Below are positions 35,815 to 47,607 of a stretch of DNA of 64,000 bases, piece after piece (the stretch's first letter is position 1; each line of letters begins with the position of its first letter). The translations under genes and the position numbers were made by a program. A model generated the notes under the pieces. It was not told the DNA's origin. It searched no databases and worked only from the letters and a program-made list of their open reading frames with translations. The DNA is from Buddleja alternifolia (taxonomy: Eukaryota; Streptophyta; Magnoliopsida; Lamiales; Scrophulariaceae), in NCBI GenBank assembly GCA_019426215.1, contig CM033401.1, positions 19,659,134 through 19,723,133 on the forward strand. Direction: 5' to 3'.

Positions 35815-36550
35815 TAAAATATCTTCTTTTAATTACAATAAAAAAATTAATTACTAAAGCATGAGATCAAAATTAGCTGATAGAAATCAACACGAACTTT
35901 ATTTTGCCACTAAAACCCACATGTAAGAGATACAAGATCAACTCTCCTATAGATAATTGATGGTAAATATTGTGAAACATACAAGCCCGTTCTTATAACA
36001 TCCGGACCACATTATAATTCATTTAGCATCATTGAATTCTTCAAGTAGCTCTAAACCATGAACTTAATGGATTAAATCATCATCACAAAGATCATGACAT
36101 ACAAATTCATTGGTATAACTCGTACGTAATGTGTATGACACAACTAAATTGGTTTCAAACATAAATTATCAAGTATTACTAGGAATATTAAATATAATAA
36201 TTAAATTCTAATATTTGATATATATATACACACATGTAGACGGCTCGGTGTGATTTTTTCTTTTTAAATAAATTAAAGCCAAACCAATATTGCAGTGCGG
36301 CTTTCATTTAATTTTCGAACCAATGGTGGTTTTTAATTTCTTTTGATCAGCCCTACTTACATACATATATGTACTTGTATACATGTTTTTCAAATCAAAA
36401 CCAAACAAACTTGTCCTGAACGGCTCAATCTTACAACATTCCGCCAAAGACAAAACTTAAGGGACCACGTACTTAAGTTTAAAGCTGATACTCTGAACCA
36501 TGGTACTATGGACCACTGTCTTAATTAAGATAATTTATCAATCGACTAAT
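35815..36550. other. Gene-free spacer left of element A
   Basis: AT-rich, with no recognisable coding sequence or repeat ends. Confidence 0.5.
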
Positions 36551-36555
36551 GGTGG

Positions 36556-37100
36556 TGATATACCCAAATTTGGGTATATAAATTTAATATAGACTTAAAA
36601 AGCCCAACAAAAGGATACACATTTATAAGGCCCAGAAAATACATCTCAAGGCCCAAAAATGAGGTATAGGCCACTTCCGGGTCGTTCGCAACCCGATCCG
36701 CGACCCGAGTAGGGAAAACCGTCCGATCTCGCCACGTGTTCTAATCTGAGGAATGCACATAGCACATAGGTATCCGTACACGGTGTCACCTATAAATATA
36801 TCCACGAGTGCTCAAATTAAGGGGACGCAATCATTATTCATTGAATCCACTTTAGATTCACTGTAGCTCTGAGCTACGAGCTTCGATCAAGACACTGAGT
36901 AGATCCACGTATAAATTACGAGCTTCATGTTAGGACTTATTAATTGAATTGAACTACGGTAGACTTGATCCCATTTGAGGTACGTAGGCAGCTCTAATAT
37001 TGAGTGCAGTCTATAATCTGTCTTACTTCGGGTCGAGTCCTACCCGAACCTCGACTGTTTTGAGTTGTATTGTAAGTCCGCTGAAATACGAACCAGATCA
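36556..37100 (+). repeat. 5' LTR of element A
   Basis: 545 bp. Relative to the 3' LTR it lacks about 24 bp around 36665 (the CCCAGGAATAGGACTCG segment). It has a TATA-like CCTATAAATATATCC at about 36790 and the motif TGAGGTACGTAGGCAGCT shared by this LTR family. Confidence 0.9.
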
Positions 37101-37158
37101 GTTGGCGCCGTCTGTGGGAACGTCTACTTAGTTTCGCTGAACGATCGAACTCAGATAA

Positions 37159-39562
37159 TGGAAGAATCGAACAACCGAAAGAACAAGACTCTACGAGGAC
37201 ATGCAGCACATCACGTAATCAACCCCGAGGTAGAACCACCTCCGGGCATTGAACTAGGTGGCGAACCTAGGGGTGACGAACCCGTTATAACTATGACTCA
37301 TGAGCTATTCCAACAAAGAATGCAAGAATGTGCTCAAAAAGCTCTACAAGAGTACTTGGCTAATGCTCCGGCAACGCCACACATACCAATTAACCCCGAT
37401 CCTATTACGCCTTGTAAGCTCTTCCACCAGTCCATTCCATAAACGGATAAGGCTCGGTAGGTTCAAGACATCGAGGCATCAGGGGATAATCGGAAAAGAC
37501 ACTCCGAAAAGGAGAGTGAAAGCCATACCCCGTCACTTCGGGAGGGTTACAAAGGCAAAAACAAAGAACAAGAAGAGGTGTGTGAATCACCCAATGCACC
37601 GAAGAAGGTCTTCAGATCCGTATTAGCTCTACAAAGGAAAAATTCTCCTTTCTGTGAGGAAATCTTGTCGGAGTCTTTGGAGAACTTTCGTATCCCCGAC
37701 CTTCCACAGTATGATGGGTCGATTGAGCCCAAAACGCATGTAATCGCGTATGAAAATTTGATGACAATGCACAACTTGTATGATGCTCTAAATAGTAGAA
37801 TTTTTCTGAAGACCCTTACTGCCCGAGCTTAGGAGTGGTTTACACATCTGACCACTAGAAGCATCACGGATTACACCCAGTTTATGCAAAAATTTGAGTA
37901 CCATTTTGCTAGTAAACGCAAATATGCGAAGTCTATAACTCACTTGTTTGGGATACGACAGAAGGACGATGAGAGTTTACGGTCTTTCGTAGATCGTTTT
38001 AATGACGAGGTTCTTGATGTGAAAGGGTTAACAAATGAGATTAAAATTAACCTAATGATAAATGCTTCGAAAATGGGACCTTTTGCTGATGCATTGATAT
38101 GGGATCGACCTTTCGAAATGGAGGAGCTCATGGTTGTAGCTCAAAAATATATCTATGCTGAGGAAATGAACAAGCTAAAGAGAGAGGAGCGAAGGGTCCA
38201 AAAGCAGTTGAAAGACAAAACCCCAGAGAAGAATCAGAGTTTAAAGAATGATCGCTTGGACAAACATGGTAGACCTCGTTATACGAGGTTTGAGAACTAC
38301 ACACCGTTGAACACCTCGAGAGGACAAGCACTGTTGGACATTGAGAACAAGAACATGCTGATATGGCCACGACCCATGAAGGAAGGGGCTAAGAAGAAGA
38401 ACCCTAACAAATATTGCAGATTCAACAAAGATACGGGCCATGATACCGAAGAATGCTTCCAGTTGAAGGATGAAATTGAGAGGTTGATCTAGCAAGGATA
38501 CTTGTAACAGTTCATTGATCCTAAAGCTCAAGAGAGACAAGGGATGCCTAAATCTGCGGAACAACAAGGTAGACGAGATCAAAGTCGTTCTCGAGATCGT
38601 GGCATAGATGATTATCGAAGGAGGGATGATTACCACACTCGAGGTCGCAGGGACGACAAACGAATTGACGAACGTCGAGATCAATACCATAAAAGGGGAA
38701 ATAATGCAGATAACAACTTACCTCTTCATGGAGAAATTATAACAATAGCTGGCGGTCCTACAAATGGGGACTCTCATAATGCTCACAAAAAGTACAGAAG
38801 AGAATTAAAAGCGCAAGAGCGAAGAGCTCCGACATTGCGCATCATTACTATGCATTCGAGCGGGGAACATATAAGTTTTGAGGATGATGATTATGAGAGA
38901 GTTGTCGGTCCACAAAACGATCCCATGGTAATCAAGATGGATATCGCGAATTTTGCGGTACATAAAGTACTCATTGATAATGGCAGTTCGGCTGATATCA
39001 TGCTCTTAAGTGTACTTCGTAAGATGAATTTTGATACAAAATGTCTTCGTCCTGTTACTACGCCTCTAGTTGGATTTGGAGGCTCTGAGATCACTCCCAT
39101 TGGAACAATTGACCACCCAGCATCGTTGGGTGACGAACCCACAAGAAAAACAGTGCTGATAAAATTCCTTATCGTAGACGCTCCGTTTGCTTACAACGTA
39201 ATCCTGGGGCGACCAGGCTTGAATTTATTTGGAGCTGTGGTATCCACACCTCATTTGAAAATGAAATTTCGGACAAAGGCGGGGATCGGACAAGTTAGAT
39301 GCATTCAAGCTATGGCACGAGAGTGATACACCACTTCTCTAAGATGAGGCTCAATAAAGAAACTTGAAAAACCAAAGAAGCTAACATCTACTGTTGAAAT
39401 TCCGAATTACGATCCAGAACCAACCAAGAAACAAAAAATGGAGGACACTCGCATCGAACCATCGGATCACAAAGTAATCGAACTTGAACCTGGAAACTAG
39501 GAAAGAACTACAAAAATCGGTTCACAGATGGACGTGAATCTCGAAGTGATGATGATAAGCTT
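37159..39562 (+). pseudogene. gag-protease of element A, multiple stops
   Basis: It starts MEESNNRKNKTLRG. The gag domain is visible in FRIPDLPQYDGSIEPKTHVI and HLFGIRQKDDESLRSFVDRF, the zinc-like segment in YCRFNKDTGHDTEECFQLKD, and the protease in VLIDNGSSADIMLLSVLRKM and FAYNVILGRPGLNLFGAVV. In-frame stops occur at about 37440, 37458, 37831, 38490, 38505 and 39325. The coding sequence ends abruptly near 39562 at the internal deletion, where the antisense exon 2 begins tail to tail. Confidence 0.85.
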
Positions 39563-40860
39563 TTTATCCGAGTCAGGTAGTGGTGCCAACATCTCGTCTA
39601 TCCTACGTTCCCCAATACTGGGCGTAGCAGCTCGAGCCTTACCCTTATTTTTACTTTTCACCTTAGCAGTCCGTGCCTCCTCAAGCATTTCGGCTTCATA
39701 GGAATCATCCATAACTAAGATTAACATAACACAGAAAAAATAGATCAGGAAAAACAAATAACCATTGAGAACGTACCAAGAAACTCAATAGAATCGTCGG
39801 GATGGATACGAGCTTCACTCAATCCGCAATGAACCAATATTGGTTCAACCAGAATTTCTTTGGTCTTAAACCATGTATAGAGTTTGTCTCGTATAAAGAA
39901 TTGACCCCATGTAACGTCACCACAATCTTCTGGTTCACGAACCCTAAGGTTCCACTTCCTCGGTACCCCCCAAGATTCGAGGTTTGGTTTGGCAATAAAA
40001 AAGAAGTGGGATTTCCAATTCCCATACGAGGAGGTGGTGACGCTTAGACACCTCCGGTTACTTCGAGATGAAATGTAAAAATGACCCTCTCCGTCATTTT
40101 TCGACCCACGACAAATACAAAATAAACTCCAAAAGTGGGCAAAACTAATATCTACATTGAACCCACACATCAAAACCAAAAAACAGTTTATTAACCTATT
40201 TGAGTTCGGTAGTAATTGTGTAGGACTCAGTTGAAACCTATTTAAAATCTCAATATGGATATCACGCAACGGAAACCTTAGACCTGCCATCAGATGACCT
40301 ATGTGAAAACACCTATAATGCTTGGGAGGGCATTGTAATCTGTCATCAGCATGAGAAATAATTATCTTGTAGTTCGATGGTATGTGATAGGTTGAGCTAA
40401 GATGTGCGATCTGATTGGTTTTTACTTTCGAACTCTTAGACAACCAAGAAGCATTTTGAGCTTTTCTCGAACTAAAAACATAAAGGTTAGCATTAACCTC
40501 ACTATTGCCCTCACTATCTACAAGATTATTGCCCACTTCGTTATTATCATTATTCTGATCAGTATTATCATCAGTATTATTGTCGGTATTACCCGTACCA
40601 CTTCTTCTTTCATCTTGCTCTTCCATGGTAATATCCACAGAAACTCTTCGACCTACATTATGAACAAGTTGGTCACAAGTGCTGGAAATAATGGATGACA
40701 CACTTAACTCTACTCGAGGATCTGAAACCTCTATATTATGGTCGTTATTATCTCTCAAAACAAAAGAATCAATATCCTTAAAAATCTTGCTCGAATTATC
40801 CGAACTATCGGATATTTCGTTATTATTAACTGAAGGGATAGATCTAGACGAAAGAGCCAT
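39562..40860 (-). CDS. Antisense gene of element A (Transposase_28-like), 3' truncated
   Basis: Exon 1 (40860-39777, 1084 nt) is open throughout and has no indel against element B. The chosen start is MALSSRSIPSVNNNE, since the TATA box CTCTATATAAGG (about 40994-41005) places transcription start downstream of earlier ATGs. Residues include an Asn/Asp-rich acidic segment (DNNTDDNTDQNNDNNE), then the Transposase_28-like domain (HYRCFHIGHLMAGLRFPLRD, PTQLLPNSNRLINCF, FAHFWSLFCICRGSKND). A G|GTACGT donor at 39777/39776 and a CTTAG acceptor give exon 2 from 39714 (starting MDDSYEAEML). The internal deletion cuts exon 2 off at about 39562. Function unknown; this is an extra antisense gene of the kind known in Tat-lineage elements such as Grande. 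Confidence 0.65.
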
Positions 40861-40984
40861 AGGTACAAATACAACAAATAAAGAATGGATTAGATACGAA
40901 GAAGAGTACGAACCTACGAACGACGCTAAAGGAAGGTAAATCACGAACCACCGAAGTGCACGATACTCGTATCTCACCGAGGTG

Positions 40985-41040
40985 CAAGAAACTCTCTATA
41001 TAAGGTCCTTCAAAGACACGTGAAAGTAAAAGTTGTGAAT
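40985..41040 (-). promoter_or_regulatory. Candidate promoter of the element A antisense gene
   Basis: On the minus strand CTTTCACGTGTCTTTGAAGG is followed by CCTTATATAGAG, that is a CACGTG G-box about 15 bases upstream of a TATA box. The same arrangement is conserved in element B at about 50203-50258. Confidence 0.6.
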
Positions 41041-41410
41041 GGTGGAAATTACCGTCTATTTATAAGAGGAAGATGTAAAATATGGACGGCAAACGATGGA
41101 AGCGCTAGTTGAAATCAACGGACAAGATCACACGACGTTTGGATGGGACAAGGATGACGCAAAGTAACAGCTCATGATTATTAATTACCATCAAAAGGTG
41201 CGCCGCATAGTAAATGATGACCGCGCTTAATAATAAAGGATCCTGACACAAGATGACTAAGCAGATCAGTTACAATAAGATATGCAAATCTAATGCGTCG
41301 CGAACAATTTAATACATGCCACATCGATACACGAACTTCATACTTCGTCAGCTCTCACCTCTAAATAAAAATATTTTTCTTACTAAGAAATTACGAAGTG
41401 GGGGACTAGA

Positions 41411-41979
41411 TGATATACCCAAGTTTGGGTATATAAATTTAATATATACTTAAAAGGCCCAACAAAAGGATACACATTTATAAGGCCCAGAAAATACATC
41501 TCAAGGCCCAAAATCGAGGTATGGGCCACCCAGGAATAGGACTCGCGTTCTGCTTCCGGGTCGTTCGCGACCCGATCCGCGACCCGAGTCGTGAAAACCG
41601 TCCGATCTCACCACGTGTTCTAATCTGAGGAATGCACATGGCACATAGGTATCCGTACACGGTGTCACCTATAAATATATCCACGAGTGCTCAAATTAAG
41701 GGGACGCAATCATTATTCATTGAATCCACTTTAGATTCACTGTAGCTCCGAGCTACGAGCTTCGATCAAGACATTGAGTAGACCCACGTATAAATTACGA
41801 GGTTCATGTTAGGACTTATTAATTGAATGTAGCTACGTTAGACTTGATCCCATTTGAGGTACGTAGGCAGCTTTAATATTGAGTGCAATCTATAATCTTT
41901 CTTACTCCGGGTCGGGTCCTAACCGAACCTCGACTGTTTTGAGTTGTATTGTAGGTCCGCCGAAATACGAATCAGATCA
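41411..41979 (+). repeat. 3' LTR of element A
   Basis: 569 bp, TGATATACCC to CAGATCA, preceded by the polypurine tract and followed by GGTGG. Confidence 0.9.
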
Positions 41980-41984
41980 GGTGG

Positions 41985-42571
41985 CGCCTCGGGTAATATT
42001 CTCATGATACAAAAGCACTAGTCTATTACAATACTAGTGAACCCATAAACAACGAACTATCAAAGAGTTAATATGAATCTACAAGAAAACCAAGTACGGG
42101 ACAATCTCTTTTCATTAATTCTTGAGCAATTGCAAATTAACTTTCCACAAAATATGTCAACTGCTCATCCAAGTACAATTTATTGTGACAGATCTTATAA
42201 TGAGGATGACCTGATCTTCTCAACACCCGTGATGAGTGTCACATTTAATTTGCTGATGTAACAAGCTGCATCCCAAATATCTATTTCACACTCTTGTACG
42301 ATTGGACACAAACGCAACCCTAATGAGTAAGACGGGGACAATAACACATTAATGTTGGCTTCTACACAAAGAAAGTTCATTATGTTTCAAAAATTGGAAC
42401 TTTCAAAGATAAATCAGTACTGAAATTGCTAACGTTATATTCCAATCGGACTAAATATGCAATTTTGCGCCTATTATGCTTGATTTTTTAACTGAAACAA
42501 AAGTTTGGGACAAAGTGTGCATGATTGTTGGAAAAGGGAATTATTTAGGAAATCTCGTATAGCATTGATTA
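41985..42571. other. Spacer between elements A and B, left part
   Basis: AT-rich, with no gene recognised. The pieces right of the next MITE (43047-43318) are likewise AT-rich and empty. Confidence 0.5.
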
Positions 42572-42580
42572 AAACTCCTT

Positions 42581-43037
42581 GGGAAAATTGCACTTCATGT
42601 CCCATAATTTTTCCCGAATTCAATTTTGGTCTCATTCGTTACGAATTTCTCACATTTAATCCTATAACTTTCAAAATGTCTCACATTTGGTTCCATCCAT
42701 CCATTTCTATCCATTTTTAACGGTCAACTCCGTTAGTCATCCCTTTGATCGATTTTTTTGGGGTGATTTTGTGCATGAGTGACACGTGATATTGAATAGA
42801 AACATCGTAATAATGAATGTAATTCATGTGTGAGTGCATTTATGCACGAATTCTTTCCCAAAAATTTGGTCAAAGGGTTGAGTAACGGAGTTGACCATTA
42901 AAAATAGACAAAAATGGAAGGATGAGACCAAATGTGAGATTTTTTGGAAGATATGGGACGCAATGTGAGATTTGGGTAACGAGTGAGACCAAAATTGAAT
43001 TCGGAAAAAGTTATGGGACGTGAAGTGCAATTTTTCC
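42581..43037. mobile_element. 457-bp Mutator-like MITE
   Basis: The left end GGGAAAATTGCACTTCATGT mirrors the right end ACGTGAAGTGCAATTTTTCC. Inner arms pair (GGTCAACTCCGTTAGTCA against GAGTAACGGAGTTGACC). Flanks AAACTCCTT and AAAGTCCTT match at eight of nine bases, a 9-bp target duplication as in Mutator-like elements. Confidence 0.85.
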
Positions 43038-43323
43038 AAAGTCCTTTGGGACTGATATTCGTAGAACTAAAAATACAATAAAAAAAATAAAAAAGAAAAG
43101 GATATTATTATGAATTGATGTTATTTATCGATATAATTTTATTTTATTTTTTATTATACTTGAAAAGGATATATTAGTTTTTAGTGAACTAATACAAAGA
43201 AAACTAGATGAATTTAGTGAAAGTAGGAACAATTAGAAAACCCTATTTCTGTATTTTAACGATAGTTTATTATTATTTTTATTATTATACCAATATATGC
43301 ACATATTTGACCTCTATGGTATC

Positions 43324-43892
43324 TAATATACCCAAATTTGGGTATATAAATTTAATATATACTTAAAAAGCCCAACAAAAGCATACACATTTATAAGGCC
43401 CAGAAAATACATCTCAAGGCCCAAAATCGAGGTATGGGCCACCCAAGAATAGGACCCGGGTTCTGCATCCGGGTCATTCCCGGCCCGATCCGCGACCCGA
43501 GTCGAGAAAACCGTCTGATCTCACCACGTGTTCTAATCTGAGGAATGCACATGGCACATAGGTATCCGTACACAGTGTCACGTATAAATATATCCACGGG
43601 TGCTCAAATTAAGTGGACGCAATCATTATTCATTGAATCCACTTTAGATTCACTGTAGCTCCGAGCTACGAGCTTCGATCAAGACACTGCGTAGACCCAC
43701 GTATAAATTACGAGGTTCATGTTAGGACTTATTAATTGAATTGAACTACGTTAGACTTGATCCCATTTGAGGTACGTAGGCAGCTCTAATATTGAGTGCA
43801 GTCTATAATCTTTCTTACTCCGGGTCGGGTCCTACCCGAACCTCGACTGTTTTGGGTTGTATTGTAGGTCCGCCAAAATACGAACCAGATCA
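43324..43892 (+). repeat. 5' LTR of element B
   Basis: 569 bp. The first dinucleotide is TA rather than TG, a point change from the canonical end seen in the other three family LTRs. It ends CCAGATCA. Confidence 0.9.
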
Positions 43893-43949
43893 GTTGACGC
43901 CTTCTGTGGGAACGTCTACTTAGTTTCGCTGAACGATCGAACTCAGACA

Positions 43950-46352
43950 ATGGAAGAATCGAACAACCGAAAGGACAAGACTGTACGAGGAGATGCAGCA
44001 CATCGCGTAATCAACCCCGAGGTAGAAACACCTCCGGGCTTTGAACTAGGTGACGAACCTAGGGGTGACGAACCCATTATAACTATGACTCATGAGCTAT
44101 TCCAACAAAGAATGCAAGAATGTGTTCAAAAAGCTCTACCAGAGTACTTGGCTAATGCTCCGGCAACGCCACACATACCAATTAACCGCGATCCTGTTAC
44201 ACCTTGTAAGCTCTTCCACCAGTCCATTCCACAAACGGATAAGGCTCGGAAGGTTCAAGACATCGAGGCATCAGGGGATAATCGGAAAAGACACTCCGAA
44301 AAGGAGAGTGAAAGCCATACCCCGTCACTTCGGGAGGGTTACAAAGGCAAAAACAAAGAACAAGAAGAGGTGTGTGAATCACCCAATGCACCGAAGAAGG
44401 TCTTCCGACCCGTATCAGCTCTAAAAAGGAAAAATTCTCCTTTCTGTGAGGAAATCTTGTCGGAGTCTTTGGGGAACTTTCGTATCCCCGACCTTCCAAA
44501 GTATGATGGGTCGATTGACCCCAAAACGCATGTAATCGCGTATGAAAATTTGATGACGATGCACAACTTGTCTGATGCTCTAAATAGTAGAATTTTTTTG
44601 ATGACCCTTACTAGCCGAGCTCAGGAGTGGTTTACACATCTGACCACTGGAAGCATCACGGATTACAGCCAGTTTATGCAGAAATTTGAGTACCATTTTG
44701 CTAGTAAACGCAAATATGTGAAGTCTATAACTCACTTGTTTGGGATACGACAGAAGGACGATGAGAGTTTACGGTCTTTCGTAGATCATTTTAATGACGA
44801 GGCTCTTGATGTGCAAGGGTTAACAAATGAGATTAAAATAAACCTAATGATAAATGCTTTGAAAATGGGACCTTTTGCTGATGCATTGATATGGGATCGA
44901 CCTTTCGACATGGAGGAGCTCATGGTTGTAGCTCAGAAATATATCTATGCTGAGGAAATGAACAAGCTGAAGAGAGAGAAGCGGAGGGTCCAAAAGTAGT
45001 TGAAAGACAAAACCCCAGAGAAGAATCAGAGTTCAAAGAATGATCGCTTGGACAAACATGGTAGACCTCGTTATACGAGGTTTGAGAACTACACACCGTT
45101 GAACACCTCGAGAGGACAAGCATTGTTGGCCATTGAGAACAAGGACATGCTGATATAGCCACGACACATGAAGGAAGGGGTCAAGAAGAAGAACCCTAAA
45201 AATTACTGCAGATTCCACAAAGACACGGGCCATGATACCGAAGAATGCTTCCAATTAAAGGATGAAATTGAGAGGTTGATCAAGCAAGGATACTTGCAAT
45301 AGTTCATTGATCGTAAAGCTCAAGAGAGACAAGGGATACCTAAATCTTCGGAATGACAAGGTAGACGAGATCAAAGTCGTTCTCGAGATCGTGGCCGAGA
45401 TGATTATCGAAGGAGGGATGATTACCACACTCGAGGTCGCAGGGACGAAAAACGACGTGATGAACATCGAGATCAATACCATAAAGAGGGAAATAATGCA
45501 GATAACAACTTACCTCTTCGTGGAGAAATTATAACAATAGCTGGCGGTCCTACAATTGGGGACTCTCATAATGCTCGCAAAAAGTACAAAAGAGAATTAA
45601 AAGCGCAAGAGCGAAGAGCTCCGACATTGCGCATCATGACTGTGCATTTGAGCGGGGAACGTATACATTTTAGGGACGATGATTATGAGGGAGTTGTCGG
45701 TCCACAAAATGATCCCATGGAAATCAAGCTGGATATCGCGAATTTTGCGGTACATAAAGTACTCATTGATAATGGCAGTTCTGCTGATATCATGCTCTTA
45801 AGTGTACTTCGTAAGATGAATTTTGATACAAAACGTCTTCGTCCTGTTACTACGCCTCTAGTTGGATTTGAAGGCTCTGAGATCACTCCCATTGGAACAA
45901 TTGACCTCCCAGCATCGTTGGGTGACGAACCCACAAGAAAACAGTGCTGATAAAATTTCGTATCGTAGACGCTCCGTTTGCTTACAACGTAATCCTGGGG
46001 CGACCAGGCTTGAATTTATTTGGAGCTGTGGTATCCACACCTCATTTGAAAATGAAATTTTGGACAAAGGCGGGGATCGGACAAGTTAGATGCATTCAAG
46101 CTATGGCACAAGAGTGCTACACCACTTCTCTAAGACGAGGCTCAATAAAGAAAGTTGAAAAACCAAAGAAGCTAGCATCTACTGTTGAAATTCCGAATTA
46201 CGATCCGGAACCAACCAAGAAACAGAAAATGGAGGACACTCGCATCGAACCATCGGATCACAAAGTAATTGAACTTGAACCTGGAAACTCGGAAAGAACT
46301 ACAAGAATCGGGTCACAGATGGACCCGAATCTCGAAGTGATGATGATAAGTT
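43950..46352 (+). pseudogene. gag-protease of element B
   Basis: The gag frame is open for 350 codons from MEESNNRKDKTVRG to a TAG at about 44997, a longer run than in element A. Further stops lie at about 45157, 45299 and 45354, and one frameshift near 45941 splits the protease. Domains: gag (FRIPDLPKYDGSIDPKTHVI, FGIRQKDDESLRSFVD), zinc-like segment YCRFHKDTGHDTEECFQLKD, protease VLIDNGSSADIMLLSVL and ILGRPGLNLF. The last residues before the deletion junction are PNLEVMMISF. Confidence 0.85.
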
Positions 46353-46872
46353 TTTTGAAGGAAACAAAGGAAACTGGGCTGACGAACTACCGGAAATCTT
46401 ATGGTCCTATCGAACTACACCACGAAGTACAACTGGGGAATCACCATTCTGTCTGGTATACGGGTCGAAAGCAGTTATACCGGCTGAGATAGGGCTTATG
46501 TCCTACCGCATTGCAGCGTATGATACGCCTAACAATTCTGTCCGAAACATAGAAGATCGGCACTTCGAATTGGACATCATGGAGGAAAAAAGGGAGAAAG
46601 CATATGCAAAAATCCTAATGCAAAAGAGTGCTCTGGCTCGGGCTTATAACAAAAATATGAGGCTGAGAAATTTCCAAGTGGGAGATCTAGTCTTAAAGAA
46701 AGTTGAAGTTTCAAAACACGTGGTAAAACTTGATGCGAACTTGGAGAGACCCTTTAAGGTCATCGAAGTAACCAAGCGAGGAACATACCAGTTGCAAAAC
46801 ATGGAGGCAAAGAATTACCTCGACCTTAGAACATACACAACCTTCGAAAATTTTACACCTGAATATCGGTGA
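46353..46872 (+). pseudogene. Integrase C-terminal remnant of element B
   Basis: Across a frame change near 46495 the sequence reads WADELPEILWSYRTTPRSTT, ESPFCLVYGSKAVIPAEIGL, then ARAYNKNMRLRNFQVGDLVL and NLERPFKVIEVTKRGTYQL. This is the end of the gypsy integrase (GPY/F-like motif region). The catalytic core is absent because the preceding 2-3 kb of pol is deleted. Confidence 0.85.
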
Positions 46873-47607
46873 TATGTATCGATGTTTAACGTTTTGTCAA
46901 AAGCATATGGTCTAGGCAATTATGTCATTGTCAAATTCCTATTTTATCTTTTACAAGAATACGCACCAATATGCTTGTATGACCTAACAATTACGTTCAT
47001 GAATGAATACGAGTCATCAAAACTGACGACCTAAAATAATAATTAAAAAAAAACACATAGACAAAATTAGGTCACACAAATAAAATTTATGTGAATGAAC
47101 ACACTTAAACTTCATGAACAAGCAACGACGTTTAATCTTTTGATAAACACATGCAACTTGGGAGATTAGGCTACGGCTATGTTTCAGTTCGATAATATTT
47201 GTTGATGTGCTATTACGATCTAATGGTTGCATTCTCTACGTCTACGTCTATGCATAATCACATTTGTATGAATTATTTGGTATACATCGTCTATGATGCT
47301 ACATCAATGATGTTAGATATTCAATACGAGCTGAAATAAAGATACGATGTGCTTTCAATTCAATTTGAGATAACACATGCATATATAAGCCGAGACAAAT
47401 GCATATTCATTAAAAGTGATCAAATCACCAATCTGCAGCTTATCCATTCCACCTTGATAAAGCTGATCAATTCCAAGCCAAAATGCAAAAGAAAAAACCA
47501 ATTGTTTCATAACCTAAGGAGCAAAATGTGAAAACATGCAACAAAATAATTATCCAAAGGCACTATGGCCTGCAAAAACGCAATTCAAAGTTGAATTACT
47601 AAAAACT
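46873..47607. other. Non-coding spacer inside element B
   Basis: The AT-rich region between the integrase tail and the 3' end of the antisense gene shows no frame of note. Confidence 0.5.

Larger units (their letters stand above)
36551..41984 (+). mobile_element. Ty3/gypsy (Tat-like) element A, RT-less deletion derivative
   Basis: LTRs at 36556-37100 and 41411-41979 (TGATATACCC ... CAGATCA) are flanked by the target duplication GGTGG (36551-36555, 41980-41984). The primer-site region TTGGCGCCGTCTGTGGGAAC follows the 5' LTR and the polypurine tract GAAGTGGGGGACTAGA precedes the 3' LTR. The interior holds a stop-riddled gag-protease on the plus strand and an intact antisense first exon on the minus strand. 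Compared with element B, about 2.4 kb is missing at one junction near 39562, which removes the integrase tail and the end of the antisense gene. Confidence 0.9.

Noticed and set aside
37405..37626. Second frames within gag of element A
   Set aside because: They are shadows of the gag frame; the same shadows occur in element B where gag is open.
38128..38690. Minus-strand frames over gag of element A (and the matching ones at 44920-45482)
   Set aside because: They mirror the coding gag sequence in both elements and show no domain; they are not part of the antisense gene further right.
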